The notes beneath the pieces were generated by a model. The model saw nothing but the letters and a program-made list of their open reading frames with translations. It made no database searches and had not been told where the DNA came from. Shown here piece by piece: positions 50,186 through 62,439 of a stretch of DNA of 64,000 bases. Made by a program: the position numbers and the translations under genes. Each line of letters starts with the position of its first letter. Position 1 is the first letter of the stretch. The DNA comes from Eudorina sp. 2006-703-Eu-15. Its lineage: Eukaryota; Chlorophyta; Chlorophyceae; Chlamydomonadales; Volvocaceae. Where the stretch lies: the NCBI GenBank assembly GCA_003117195.1, contig BDSI01000051.1, positions 812,170 through 876,169 of the forward strand. Reading direction: 5' to 3'.

Positions 50186-52622
50186 TACTGAGGAGCTCAC
50201 TCCATCGAAGGACAACTGAAAGGACGCGTGCAGTCCTCGTGATTCCGAGGGTGTGTCGCTTTCTGACACCAGGGACATTTATTCCAGTAATCCGACCTAT
50301 GTACACTACTTGATTATGGCTTCGCACGCTATGTGCGATATGCATTGTATTTCGGTGATCAGCTTCCCAACTAGGCAGGACCCGACGTGGTTATCGCTCT
50401 GACGCGACATTCCTCCGCCAGTCCATGAGGGTGCGTTGTATGCTTAGCGAACATAGGAACCTTGGACCATGCGGGTCATCGGTACTCGTCCGAGCATGTT
50501 GCGGGGAGCAGCAAAACAAGTCGCCGATTCTGGCCGCTGACACAGTGGGGGCGATGCCGTGGGCGGATGTAGCAGCAAAGCAGCAGGCCTTAGCCTCCGG
50601 ACGTATGGTGGTGTGTGCGACTTGCTGGGTCGTATGTATTTTTTGGCAATGCAGTGACTTGCTGTTTTATTCTTTGCTTGTACTGCTGTATATTAGTCAC
50701 ACGTTGGAAATTTGGACGAAACTTCTTGCACCTTGTTCGAACTCGCTCGAATTTCTTTTCCCTGCGCATCCGTGCGGAGTTGAGAGTAAGTTCTGAGACC
50801 GGCAGCAGGCCGCCCGTGGGTCCAATCAGGATCCCGGAATGCAGGACATTTTGAACGGAGGTATGGAGGGCACTCTGTGGGTGATTGAGATAAGGGAGAA
50901 GCTGCTCACGTGGCCATGTAAGGGAACATTTGCATTTTTGCACGCTGCCTGGTGTCATTTCTCTGCCCCCACCAACTATGTTTCTGTGCGGAGGTCCTCT
51001 GTGATGGGAGTTGTACTTCACCATGTTGCCGTACACCTAGAAATGATGCATCGCAATGTGTGTTCTCCATATTAAACATGAAGTACGTCATACATCTCGA
51101 GGCATTACGTTCCGAATGATGCAATATCAACCAAGGGGTGGGCCTGAGGAGCTACGTAAACAGATTACCTCAGCTTGCCTCCCTGACCCGCGGGTCTGGG
51201 CGCCCATCTCTGGGTGCATTTGAGCTCTGTGCAGATGCAGGAAGGGGTGCCGCGGTCCTGCATATCTGCAGCACTTCGTTTCTCCACTGTTTTCCCAAAA
51301 TCAATTGCTCAGCCAAGCCAAGTCATGAGCACGTCTTCAGTCCGACTGCAAGTCTAATACCGGTCCACGGTAACATACATGCTTACACCGTAAAACTCCA
51401 CTGACATTGGGAAACGGCGGTGCATCCACAGGGAGATTGTCACACATAAGGAATGACGGTAGATGTGATCAACGCCGCCCCATACCTGGTCGCCGTCTGT
51501 CCGGCACTGTTCTTGAGCGGTCGTACAAACCAACATACACTGCCTCATGAGATCCAAGCAAATACTATGATGGCCACCCGCCGCAGTGACTGGCGCTGCC
51601 GCATCATTACGCAACCGCAACCAGACTAAGGTCCTTCCTCAATGACGCGCGTAAGCTGGGCGATGGACGCACCACTCCGCCCGCGTCCATACTGACACAC
51701 CCCAATTATCGCATTCTTAGCACATTGCGCGTGGCTGCAGAAGCTGCATGTTCATCCCCAAGCCTCCCAGCTAACATCACAGTAGACGCTGTACGACCGA
51801 AGAGGGTACAGGCACGCGCACCGCCCACGCCAGGACTTGAGTGGTCCCGCGCACGCGCCCTTTGTCATTTCGCTCGGGCCCCGAGTCAGCATCCGGTCGC
51901 AGCCGTGCCTGATGCCACCACCCTTAAGTCTCACTCTCACACGCCATATGCCTCCTTCCGTCAGGCTCTTACCGTCAGCCTCCTCCCGTCAGTACTGCGC
52001 TTACATGGACCGCATAGCACCTGCGTCCGCCAAACCCCGCTGACTTGTTGACTGAATGACAGGGAACACGCAGGAACGCAATCACTCTTGTGAGACCGGT
52101 GTCCGTATTGCCAGGGCGCCACATCGCGCGATTACTTCCCATCCAGGTCCTGTGACAGGAACGCTTCGTTCCATTTTGGCTTCCGTCACTCATTAGTCCC
52201 GTGCCCTGAAGCTGGGTCCTAGAAAAATGCGCTGCCACTGGGTGCATACGATGGCTCTTTTGGCTAAAAGTCCAGAAAACGTTCCAGCCCCAGCAAGACC
52301 AACTTGCAACAGCAAACTACCTCATCAACGAAAAAGGACTGATAGACCTGCGACACACCACAAGTCCACGCAGGCGCCAATACTAACCAGCTGTTTGTGT
52401 GCATCCGTCCTTCCGGCCCTCGCACGCGCCTACCCATGACATTACACTCGCATGCCTCAACGCGCTCCCATCGCGCCCCACCTGCGCATGCGTCTAGGGG
52501 CGACAATTGCCACAATTGACAGCTCAGACCCATACTCGATGTTTGGCCCCGCAGCGGTGAACCGGCAGCGGTGAATCGTCATCTGAAGCAGCCATTGGTT
52601 TGAGCCCTGGCCCTCGCCAACC
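50186..52622. other. Convergent interval with no supported gene
   Basis: This lies between the DUF4864-like gene (plus) and PTH2 (minus), which converge here. A plus-strand TGTAA at about 50917 may end the first transcript, and minus-strand TGTAA candidates near 52000 may end the second. Open frames such as 50425-50796 and 50590-51036 overlap on opposite strands and show no protein pattern. Confidence 0.4.
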
Positions 52623-53778
52623 TCACAAAAGCTTGAGGTGCCCGGTGACCTTATCGATCTCACTCTTGGGTGCTGGCCCAATGGCAAGCACAGTCTGCGA
52701 GCCCGCAGCAATCTGGGTTCGCCCTGCGTCATGTACTATGTACGTCGGCATGCCCAGGGACAACGCCTTGGCCTCCAGTTCGGCCATCTCGGCCTCGTCG
52801 CTCACCTGTCACGGGCGGGAGGCAGGGACGGAGCAAGTGAGTCGAACCAAGGAGGCGGGGCCAGCAGGTCGGAACTTGTTCATCACCGCCAACGAGAACA
52901 GCGACTGTGGCATGAGTGGCAATGAAAGATGACGTGCGGAATCCAAACCGGACTTCATAGTGCAACGGGTGCAAGTGATCCATGGCGCCAATGCTATTTC
53001 TTTGTCGCGGCCATGGGGAGGACAAGAAGTTTGCAGTCCACACCCACACGGTTGCAACATGCCGGCTCAAAACACCCCAGCAACGGGCCGCCGGAGCCAA
53101 GTTGCCCCTCGACTGTGGACCGCGACTGGACTGCGCGCAAGCTTCCTTGGAACCGCATAACCTATTCTGCTCTCCTCTCGCGCCCCGTGCAGACCTCATG
53201 TCCTGGCCCTAGCGAAGCTCACTTACGAGGGGCACCGCAAGCTGGTCTATGCTTTTGTTTGATCATGTCCGTGTGTACATGTGCCTGCGTTGCGCCCCAC
53301 AACCCCGCGCCTGGACGTAATTGGTAAAACCGTTTCTCCGTTCCTGGCAATCCATATCACTGACCGTGCCGGCAATCCACCGCACTCGACACCTTACCTT
53401 GAGCGCAATTTTGGGTTGTCCATACATCTCCCACTGACGAATCGCGAGGTTGTGGCTCTGGTAATGTGACCAGAGTACACCCACGGCGGCGTGAGCGCAT
53501 TGCGCGCCCACCTTACCGGTGCCCATTTTTAGAGACATATTGACGCACAGCACCATCTTGAGCTCTTCTTTGGGTCGGGGAACAGGACCGGGTTTCGACG
53601 AGGCCGCCGCCGCGACGCCGGCACGCCGGTTGGCGGACTTGCCACTCTTTTGTAGGTTGCCGCCGCTGGAAGCTTTCCCCGCTTTCCTGGCGGACGCGTC
53701 GCGTATCATCCAGCCTATAGCGATGCCTCCAGCTACTTTGAGCAGCGAGTCGATTAGCACAAGCGCAAGGGCGGGCAT
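52623..53778 (-). CDS. PTH2: Peptidyl-tRNA hydrolase 2 (membrane-anchored)
   Basis: It releases the peptide from peptidyl-tRNAs that drop off ribosomes. Two exons, 53778-53398 and 52805-52623, join in phase 0 to give 187 residues from ATG 53778 ([18 protein letters not shown]). The catalytic domain begins near residue 72: [20 protein letters not shown] with the active-site Lys and His region (AQCAHAAVG), then [13 protein letters not shown], then [20 protein letters not shown] and the C-terminal [10 protein letters not shown]. These are family signatures at the expected spacing. An N-terminal hydrophobic segment, residues 2-25, matches the anchor of eukaryotic Pth2/Bit1 proteins and suggests attachment to a mitochondrial or other organelle membrane. 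A basic Ala/Ser-rich linker follows. The intron spans about 590 bases. It is divergent from the GTPase gene at 54251. Confidence 0.92.
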
Positions 53779-54250
53779 CCTGCGGCGAACGAATGTCTCC
53801 CGCCACAAACTCAATAATAACCGTGCTTTGCAATCGAGGGGAAACGTATCCTGTCTGACAGTTTGCTTAGAGTAATACAAACAAGATCAGGTATGGTATT
53901 AAAAGGCGCGGAGGCTAGAGGAATAAAACTTTCAACACGCCGTCCACAACTGTGAAAGTGAATCAATGCGACAAAACAGCAATGATCACTTGGCTAAGTG
54001 TACGGACCAAGTATTGTGAGGGACTTAGGACGCAGTCGTTGAAATACGACAACCGAAAGTGATAGACGCCGCTTCCTGCATACGTCACAGCTCAGAGAAA
54101 CGACATTGGGCTGCCTTGAACTTATGCTTGGCAACTGCAATTGACTTATGACCTGCTGCTATGTCGGCCCTCCCGGTCGGCGTTAACTGCGCAGTTTGAT
54201 TACCGTGAACGGGTCCACCTTTCCTCTTCATTATTAAACAAAATTTGAAA
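53779..54250. promoter_or_regulatory. Divergent upstream region, PTH2 / RbgA-type GTPase
   Basis: About 470 bases between two head-to-head genes, AT-richer than the flanking exons. Both encoded proteins act in translation (peptidyl-tRNA recycling and organellar ribosome assembly), so shared control is plausible but not shown. No specific site is named. Confidence 0.4.
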
Positions 54251-57200
54251 ATGAAGATTGTCACATCCTTATGCAACGATGCTGCGTCCAGTAGCTGGAC
54301 GCACCGGCTATCGGCGTCAACCTCACCCCGTTGCGCGCAGACAACAAGCTTTTACAGACGTACAGCACAGCACTGCTCAAATATTTTTACATTAGGATGT
54401 GCTTTCTTGCCTACGTCCCGCGCTGGATACCCGGGAGGCTCAAGGGCCCGAGCTGCTGTGCAAGGCACACTGCCCGATGGGCTAAACGCCGGCGACCAGG
54501 ACGACGCGGACGTCACCGAGCCAGGCGGCCGTGATTACCTGCAGCTCTCAGACTTGTCAGACTCATCGCTCCAGGTGGGCTTGACCACTTCATTCCACGG
54601 CCTACGGGCGGTGGGATGCCTTCCATCCCTCGCCATGTCTTTTGTGCTGCGGCGACGGCACATTTTGTCGTCGTGCAAAACTGTTCCGAATGGAAGCTTG
54701 ACGTGTCGGGCGTCTGCAACGTGGGCCAAAACCTGAGTCCTCGTGCCGAACCCCTCCCCTCCCCACCGCACTCAAGTCCCCACCCGCCCCGGCGATACCC
54801 AGGTCCGCATGGTGCAGTGGTACCCGGGCCACATCGCCCGGGCGGAGCGGCAGCTGAAGGTAAGCGCCATGCGACGGAGCAGGATGAAGGGCACAGAGCC
54901 TTGGCCTGATTACAGGTATCTTCATCTGGTGGCGGCTAAACCTGGCGGTCGGCGGCAGTGCGAGACGCAACGGTTGATACCCGGCATCCGTCATGCGGGT
55001 CATGCGCCCATGCTGCCAACCTGAGGTCGCCTCTGCACGTTAGCGGCTGAACATCGACATCGCCCTACCATCGGCCTGTTATCGACCCTGCCTCACGCAC
55101 TCGTTGCCCCTGCTGTCCCGCCCTACTCCTCCCGTGACTGCAGTCCCAGCTGAGCATGGTGGACGTGGTACTGGAGGTGCGGGACGCCCGCATCCCCGTG
55201 TCCACCTGTCACCCGCAGGTGGCCACCTGGGTGGGCGCCAAGCCCCGACTGCTGATCATCAACCGGGCGGATCAGATCGCGGAGAGGCAGCTGGCGGCGT
55301 GGAGGCGGCACTACCTTGGGGAGCAAGGGGCCGGGCAGAAGGTGTTCTGGACGGACGGCCGCAACGGTGACGGAGTCAAGGCGGTGCGAAAGGAGCTCCT
55401 CAAAGTGGGTGGCAGCTGAGAGGGATGGTTGGGTGGTGGTGCTGGTGTGGTTGGTGGGTGGTGACGAACCCCCCGGTGGATGGGATGGGGATGGGGTGCG
55501 CTTCATGGTGGATCATGGGTCGAACTTGAGAGACTGACGGGCCGGAATGTTTAAGCATGCACGTCAGGCAAACATTCAACCGATGTGCGGCTGTATGTCT
55601 AATCTTCCTGGAAAGGATGTTCGTACTGGCTTTGCCAAGGGAACCCGCGCCTGGCTTGCACTACCGTGCGCAGGTGGCTGCCGAACTGAACGCCAAGCGC
55701 GCCAAGCGCGGACTGCAGCCCCGCCCCGTGCGCGCCTGTGTGATCGGCTTTCCCAACATTGGCAAGTCCGCGCTTATCAACAGACTGGTTAACCGCCGGG
55801 CCGTGGCCTCCGCTCCCAAACCCGGGGTCACCCGGCAGCTGCGTTGGGTACGGGTGGACGAGCAACTGGACCTGCTGGACGCCCCTGGAGTCATTCCCGC
55901 CTCCTTCCGCGACCAGCTAGCTGCTCAGCGCTTAGCCATGTGCAACGACATCGGCGAAGCAGCCTATCTGGCGTCAGCGGTAGGGGCAGCACTTGTACTA
56001 CGTGTCAAGCAGCTAGCGGAAGTGGAGGCGGCGGCTGCCCCCGCCACCGCAGCCGGCAGTGGAATAGCAGTGGCACTTGTGGAGGCGGAAGGGCAGGGCA
56101 GGGCGGAATACGGAGGGAGCAGGGAGAGCTGGAGTACAGGCCGAACGCAGAAGAAGCAGGCAGGGGAGGCGGACGGTGGCAGCAGCGGAGGCAGATATAG
56201 GTCCAGTGTGATGGCGGGTGTGCTGGAGGCGATGCGGCAGCGCTATGGTCTGGACCCGCTGGTGGGTGGGGAAAGCGGGGGCGCCTGGGCGGGGCGAGGA
56301 ATGGGTGGGGTCCATTGGTCAACAATACAATGTTTCCTGCTTCGGTGGCAACAACTCAGCAGCGCTTCATCACTTCGTCGCGAAGTCGCACCGCTCGCCG
56401 TTAACGTCATTTGCAACAGCTGCGAGTTGTGCGGTTTCACCACCTTGATTGACATTACGGGGGCCGGGGCCTGCGTGCGAGCGAAAGGATGCCGGCTACA
56501 AGTGCCGTCCGTCCGTCCATCCACCTGTCAACACAGTTGCCAATCACGCGGCCCGTGACGGCAAAGAGAAGGCTCGGCCAGATCTGCGGCTTTTCGGCCA
56601 CAAGGCATCGACCCCATAACATCGCAACAGGCCCCAGGTCGTGTCGTGTCACGGCATCGATGCGAACGGATGCACCCTTGGTACGACTGACTGACATTAA
56701 ACGTCCCTTCCTGAAAGTCTGCCAAGGTCCCTATATCCGTCCCTGACAATATGTCCTCTGTCCGTTTCATAACGAAGATCCCGCCAGATCATGACAGATT
56801 CCACAACCATATTTCTGTGATGCAACCGCACACACATCCAATCGTTGGGCACTGCCACGCCCATGGCATGGCACGCACTCATGCCCTGTTCGCCGAATAA
56901 CACACAACTATTGGGCGCCACTCGGACCCTCGCATGTCACGCACTCCTGTTCTGCCTGCTTAAATAACTCACACACACAGTATCTAGGTCGAGCAAGGGA
57001 AGATGCGGCCCCCCACGCCCCTCTCTTTTCCCCGCAAAGGGAGGAGAGTGCTTCGGCGGTCTTCATGTTAGGACTGGGTTTGGCGGGTTGTTTAAACACT
57101 AACGCACACACGCACACACATCGCCGTACATCTGTCTTGATCCCCCCAGTCCTGATATCTGCCCGTTCCCGCATCCTCGCTCTTGTTATGCCGCGCCACC

Positions 57201-59231
57201 ACCGTAAGTACGTTTTGACACTTGCGCACTATTTTACTCATGTCCGCCATTCAAGTTCTCGCTGACCGTCTGTTCTTTCCCATGCCCATGTGTCCCCCAT
57301 CTGCCTGCTGCGTGGTCGTCGGCGCCTACGTCTTTTAGGTAGGTGTAATTGGCAGAACGCGTTTTTGGCAATCCTGGGTCGTCTGCTCTCTGCCGGGTCT
57401 TGCTTTTGTTTGCACGCTAGGCCGATGGTGGCGCGGCTTCCTTGTGTTATTGTTGTCTTGACACCGTATCCATTACAGGGTTATTACCAGTGTTAGGAAA
57501 ACTCCGGTTCCATCATAGTACAAGAATTTTCGTCGGAGCTCGCAAACTTTTAGACCTCTCGTGCACCTTCATGTATCGTTTTTAACATAGTGAAGGGCTG
57601 TGACAATGCCGTCATGGTTGCAACTTTTTTTTAATTCGGCGATATCCCAAGGTGGTTCCGCAAATGGGAGCTGGAAAGGGGGGGGCCCCACGAACACCCG
57701 GGTTGTGTTTCCGGTTCGCCGCCGTACCGCACGGTCGTGTCCTTGTGGACTAATGTGCTTGCGGGCAATCCATAGGTAGACACTTCTTTAAAAACAGACA
57801 TTCAAGGTCCGATGGACTTCGCAAACCTGTTTGTCTCGAGCGACGCCCTCGCAAAGTTCATGAAACCGCTGGAAAACTCGGATGCCAAGCTCGCAAAACA
57901 TGAAGATCCCTAAAATAACGAAATTATTTTGGAGTCGCAAAACTGATGGAGCCCCAAGGAACGTGTGGTAACTATATTGGTCACGGATTCGGGTCAGGCG
58001 GGTTTCTCGCTAAACACAATCCAGTGTGGGTGGTGGGTTTCTCTCGAAACACGCATACGCAGTTCTTTTGTACACACATCCACGTGACACGCCCGTTCAT
58101 ACATATCCGGCCCACGTGCCCGCCATCTTCCCATATCCTTCTAATTGACAGACCATCGGCAGCGCGGAGGACTTTGTCGTGGCGCTAGCCGGCCGGCAGT
58201 ATGGCGGTGACGTGGAACGGGCGGGTGTACGGCTGCTGACCGACTACCGCAACGGGGCGCTGGGCCGGTTCGCTCTTGAGTTGCCCGCAGACCTTGCAAG
58301 GAGGGAGCGGAGGGAGGCGGGGCTGCAGGTGAGCTGGGTCGGGGCCGCCTCGGATGGGGCTCAGTGGGGGATGAAGTTAAGGACAGGGGTAGAGATGGGG
58401 CAAAACTGACGGATGGGGATCCGGAGACACGACGGCCTTGGACGCATCCAAGGCCGCAGTATTTTAAGTTGAGGACATGTCGCACCTTGTGACCGGGATT
58501 TGCGAGGCTGGCCTGCAATGACGGCGGTGTAAGCCAATGCGTGCCTGTCAGGGGCAGAGGAGTGGCGGGAGGCTGGGGTTGAATAAGGATTAAGGAATGA
58601 TCAGATAGATTTTGAGCTAGGTTCCTGTTGCTGCTGGGTGATGGAGCGAGAATTCGGGAGAAACGCCGCACCGCGCAGTCGCCCGTACAGCCGGCGGAAA
58701 GAGTCCTGCGTTTCTACGACTGTTGCTCTTGGGCACCTTACCTGCCAACCCACTTGCTTGGCACAAAAGGGGCTCTTGCTTTGAGCCATGCTAATCATAC
58801 ACGCATTTTGCATCCCACGCCAGAAATCGAGTCGCGGCACTCACTTTGGGTCGCTGCCCTGCGCTTTGCTACCGTAGCATCGACTACCACTTCTCTAAGC
58901 CATACCTGCGCATATCCGCCGACCCTCAACCCGCGCCACCCACCGGCAGGCTGCCGCAGACCGGCGGGAGTGGGAGCGCCTGCGGGAGCGGGGCGAAACG
59001 GTGGGCGACGACGACAGCAGTGAATCCACCACGGCGCCATACGGGGATGCTTCTGCGCCACTGTGCTATCTGGAGGACTTGGCCCACGGGACTAGCAGTG
59101 CTGATGTACCCCACTTACGGATCAACAGTAGTTGGGTTGATCAGGCGGAGGCGTGGGCACGGACTGTTGAAGGCGGGACAGGGAGGGGGACTGAGTTGGG
59201 CTCCACCAGGCCCAATGCGGACTACACCTGA
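54251..59231 (+). CDS. RbgA/YlqF-type organellar ribosome-assembly GTPase
   Basis: A circularly permuted GTPase that helps mature the large ribosomal subunit; it most resembles the plant chloroplast form (DGP3/DAR GTPase 3). Six exons join in phase: 54251-54574, 54803-54859, 55144-55404, 55674-56261, 58152-58328 and 58950-59231, giving about 562 residues. After a Ser/Thr/Arg-rich leader comes VQWYPGHIARAERQLK, then DVVLEVRDARIP. G4 (NRAD, about residue 168) precedes G1 (GFPNIGKS, about 240), G2 (PGVTRQ) and G3 (DAPG, about 284), the permuted order of the family. The C-terminal DIGEAAY and LLTDYRNGALGRFALE blocks fit the RbgA helical domain. A roughly 70-residue Ala/Gly insert interrupts exon 4. 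The start codon is the first in-frame ATG and is uncertain; an upstream intron may exist. A TGTAA at 59565-59569 is a likely polyadenylation signal. Confidence 0.85.
56262..58151 (+). other. Long intron 5 of the GTPase gene
   Basis: At 1.9 kb it is several times longer than the other introns of this gene. It contains CA-rich microsatellites (about 56965-56985 and 57100-57122) and no supported coding frame. Its composition changes from GC-rich at the left to AT-rich around 57480-57950, which suggests one or more insertions that cannot be delimited. Confidence 0.5.
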
Positions 59232-59678
59232 TGTGGGATTACGCTGTTAGGGACAACTATTAGAGTTACAGGGTGTCAGTGCAGGTCAGGCCGGATCGTG
59301 GTGAAGGACGGCTGTGGGAGCTGCATTTCTGATCGGCTTGTCCTGGCTGCCGGGCAGCGACCCCCGTACATCAGACCGAGGAGGTTCATGGGCTGTCGCT
59401 GGTGCATCATTGACCCCTGTGAGTAGAGGACATGAGAGAGGGGAGAGAGTGCGAACACTACGTGGTGCAGTTGGGGTTGTAGCTCTGACGGGACTGCACC
59501 CGAGCTTACTGGACAGGGATTTGGCCGGATGAGACATGGAGCTTTGAGAGAAAGGGACCGCTTTTGTAACACCTGAGTCGGTGTGAGCGGAAGCGTAGGA
59601 TCGTAGGGTGACCTACTGCTAGTAAACACGGATGTAAATGGCGTAGTGTGGGAACGACCCACAACCACTAGGTGTCTA

Positions 59679-60600
59679 GTGATGGCTCATGCCCTACCCG
59701 TGCGAGTCTTTATGCACCTGGGGCCTCGCATCACCCAGTGCCGTACCGTATCGGCATCTTGTGCATCCTTGAGATTCACAACCTTCCCGTGTGACACTCC
59801 ACGGGCGTAATTAACCATGAAGCATTATCACCAGAGATCCCATCAGATCTGTCAGCAGAAGTCACTTGGGTTTGGGGGCCCGAGGTAGGTTCCAGAAGTC
59901 ATCATGTCACGAGCGGTTCGTAATTTGGATTACGAACGCCTAGCTTTCGTGACAAGGCCGAAACTAAACCTCCGCCCAATGCCTTCCATTATGGCATTCA
60001 TTATATTTATAATTATTATATTGTCCCAAGAGCCTTGCGACCAGTGTTGCTATCTTAAATAAAATAAATATTTACGGGCCAAAAACCCGGAATTTTTTCA
60101 TTTCCCGGACCCCCAGAAAACCTGCGAGATTTCATTTATTTGACGCTGTAGGGAGCCGGAAATCTGCCCTGCCAACTATTTTCCAGACTACCAAAAGGGC
60201 CTGGAAATCTGCAGGCGCAGGGGCAATTCCTATGTCGTACACCTGTCTACCGCCAAAACACACTCTGATGCCGTGTCCCGGACTCCTGGTCCCCCCCCAT
60301 ATGCACCCGCGACGGTGCTTCAGGCCTCCAAGACTGAGAATCCCTGTCGTAGCTGTGGTAGCAGTGTCCCTGCTGTCGAAACACGCCGAAATATTTCCTG
60401 GCCTGCCGGGAGGTTTTTATTTCCTGGCACCTAGAAAGGGCCCCAAAATCTGCCCTGCCAAAGGTTTTTTGGCTACTGGCGACAGGCCGGAAACCTGCGG
60501 AATTCTATTTCCCCGTTTTGGAAGATAGCAACACTGCTTGCGACCCATTGTAACAACGGCGGTCTCGCGTCCATAATTACTTAGTCCGCGAGCCCGGTGT
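59679..60600 (+). mobile_element. Interspersed repeat copy 3, split by a MITE
   Basis: From 59679 (gtgatggctcatgccctacc) to 60041 it aligns with gaps to the right-hand repeat at 63128-63525: the shared order is atgcacctggggcctcgcat, gattcacaaccttc, a ggttccaga block, and a caaggccgaa block. The homology seems to resume after the hAT-type MITE (gcgacccattgtaacaacgg versus gcgaccattgttgtgat). It is the most diverged of the three copies, so it is probably the oldest. The family is unknown and no coding capacity is seen. Confidence 0.6.
60042..60536. mobile_element. hAT-type MITE, 495 bp
   Basis: The ends are perfect 15-bp inverted repeats, cagtgttgctatctt at 60042-60056 and its complement at 60522-60536. 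They are flanked by an exact 8-bp direct repeat, cttgcgac, at 60034-60041 and 60537-60544. An 8-bp target duplication with termini starting CAGTG is the signature of the hAT superfamily. There is no transposase frame, so it is non-autonomous. Internal sequence is partly repetitive (atctgccctgcca occurs at least twice). The intact ends and target duplication suggest a fairly recent insertion. Confidence 0.88.
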
Positions 60601-60720
60601 TACAGCTTTCACCGCCGAAGGTGCCGAAGCGGGGTAAGCAGTGACGGTGAGGTGGCCCTCTGCCCGCCGGCCTTGCCCGGAGGGTCCGTGTTCCCAGTTG
60701 ACGAGTGCGGGCAGAATGCT

Positions 60721-60778
60721 GTCACTGCAGCCAGTGTTCGTTCCTTGTCCAGGGCCAAACTAGGGAACACACGCCATG
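60721..60778 (+). repeat. 58-bp inverted partner of 62166-62223
   Basis: The stretch from gtcactgcagccagtgttcg to cacacgccatg is exactly the reverse complement of 62166-62223. It adjoins the left arm of the larger inverted repeat and seems to belong to the same element family. Confidence 0.8.
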
Positions 60779-61268
60779 CAACAATGGTTGCCGTCATTGA
60801 CCGAGATGTATGGATTCGGCCTTGTTTCAAAAGCAAGATGTTTGTAATTGATATACATATATATAATATATATTCAGCTTTTTGACATGAGTTCTGGAAC
60901 CCGCCTCAGGCCCCACATCCTAACAACTAGTAGATTTCCCTGACAACTTGGATGTAATATCATAATGTAAGGCATACTGTTCAATCATGCCTTTGGGGCG
61001 GTTGTCACATGAGAAGGTTGCGAATCTGAGGATCCATAAATCCGATGACGGATCTGGTATGGCAGTGGGTGATGCGAGGCCCCAGGTGCATAAAGGCTCG
61101 CGGGTTCGTTCCACTATTGTAACATCATCCATAATAGAAAAGGCTTACATGGGTAGGGCATGAGCCATCACAAGAACGACATCTGTTGGTGATGCATTAT
61201 CATTGTGTACACTACAATATACCACATCTGTTTTGCATGATTTGCGCATGGCATCTGTTGTTTGCCCC
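60777..61268 (-). mobile_element. Interspersed repeat, left inverted arm
   Basis: About 490 bp that is the reverse complement of 63030-63525 with high identity, including small differences such as the length of an AT run. Shared blocks include gcatgagccatcac, atgcgaggccccaggtgcat, aacttggatgtaatatcata and cggccttgtttcaaaagcaa-type sequence. A third, older copy is at 59679. No coding frame. Together the copies define an unnamed family of repeats. Confidence 0.85.
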
Positions 61269-61283
61269 TTCCCCTCGGGCCCT

Positions 61284-61560
61284 TGGATGGACGGACGGGA
61301 TGGATGGATGGATGGGATGGATGGCAAACTTAAAGGTGAAGGAGGGTAATCCGTCCAGGTCTGGATGCTTGTAGATCCCTGCATAGGCAAGGGGCATCCA
61401 GGCCTGGATGGCTTTCATCCAGGTTTGGCACCTGCTTGGATGAGCTGCATCCAGGGGTGGATGACCGCCATCCAGGGTGGGTGGCGTTTTGGATGGATGC
61501 ATCCAGCTGAATGGGCGGATGGGGCCCATCCTACCTTTGGACGTCCGGCCATCCATTAAG
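61284..61560 (+). repeat. GGATGG-based low-complexity tract
   Basis: Tandem ggatggatgg-type repeats (61284-61330) are followed by loosely repeated catccagg/tggatg motifs to about 61560. It lies between the left repeat arm and the first tRNA gene. Frames across it are not genes. Confidence 0.8.
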
Positions 61561-61663
61561 GCCCTGTGTGGACATGCATTATCCCGCCTATCCCAGGCAC
61601 GTATGGTTGCATGAAATGCCGCGTGGTTAGCGTTGCTTGCAGTTGTCTGCTTCCACGCAATAG

Positions 61664-61734
61664 GGGAATTGCGAGAATCGAACTCGCGACCTCTCGCACC
61701 CAAAGCGAGAATCATACCACTAGACCAAATTCCC
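61664..61734 (-). tRNA. tRNA-Pro (UGG)
   Basis: A 71-nt tRNA with a full 7-bp acceptor stem (gggaatt with aattccc), a D arm containing tggtctagtggta, an anticodon stem ctcgc/gcgag around loop tttgggt giving anticodon UGG, and a T arm gcgag-ttcgatt-ctcgc. There is no intron and the CCA is not encoded, as expected for a nuclear eukaryotic gene. The internal A and B boxes are intact, so it is probably functional. Confidence 0.95.
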
Positions 61735-62165
61735 GAGTCAACATCACCTGAACAACAACCATCCTCGACCTGAGACTGTGAATGCCAGACACTGTGACAC
61801 GTCTTGCTGTCGGCCCCTCATATCGATAGCTCCAGGCGACCATGTTTGGGATGGCCTGTACGTAGCGCTCATTTCATTCCCCATACATCAAGATGGGCAG
61901 AGTGAGGGGAGGTTGCCTGAAAGCAAGGTAGACGTACCTAGGTATGATGAATGAATGAACTTTACAGCGGACCCCAAAGGGATCATGGTAGGTATGATGT
62001 CAATAATACGATATGTCCACATGTATGTGATGCTGCCAATAATTTCAACACAACTAGGTAACGGGGTCATTCAAGATTTCATACATGAGACGAATTATGT
62101 ATGCTGGTCATCAGCCGGGTCACATTCGTTGTATCTTTATATCAACGAGTGGATCCTGCAGTACA

Positions 62166-62223
62166 CATGGCGTGTGTTCCCTAGTTTGGCCCTGGACAAG
62201 GAACGAACACTGGCTGCAGTGAC
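62166..62223 (-). repeat. 58-bp inverted partner of 60721-60778
   Basis: Exact reverse complement of 60721-60778. In one frame both copies encode the peptide WRVFPSLALDKERTLAAVTA, possibly a remnant of an element's coding sequence. Confidence 0.75.
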
Positions 62224-62439
62224 GGCGAGTGAGCACCACTGCTGTAAAATGATAGCCATATATGTATCTTCTTATGTATGGATTATAAAGCCGCTGGCGG
62301 CTTCCATTGAACCAACCTCACGCACTGGCGTTAGCAAGCACATTGATTGGTGATATGATGTGGAGCCTGTCCGGATCGCCATGGTGGCGCCAGTTCGTTT
62401 AGGCAGTGTATGGTGAGGAAGCCTCGGCTGTCGCCGTTG

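Noticed and set aside
60609..62353. Shared peptide WRVFPSLALDKERTLAAVTA as a gene
   Set aside because: It occurs only in the two 58-bp inverted repeats, with different flanks and no longer frame, so it is repeat sequence rather than a gene.
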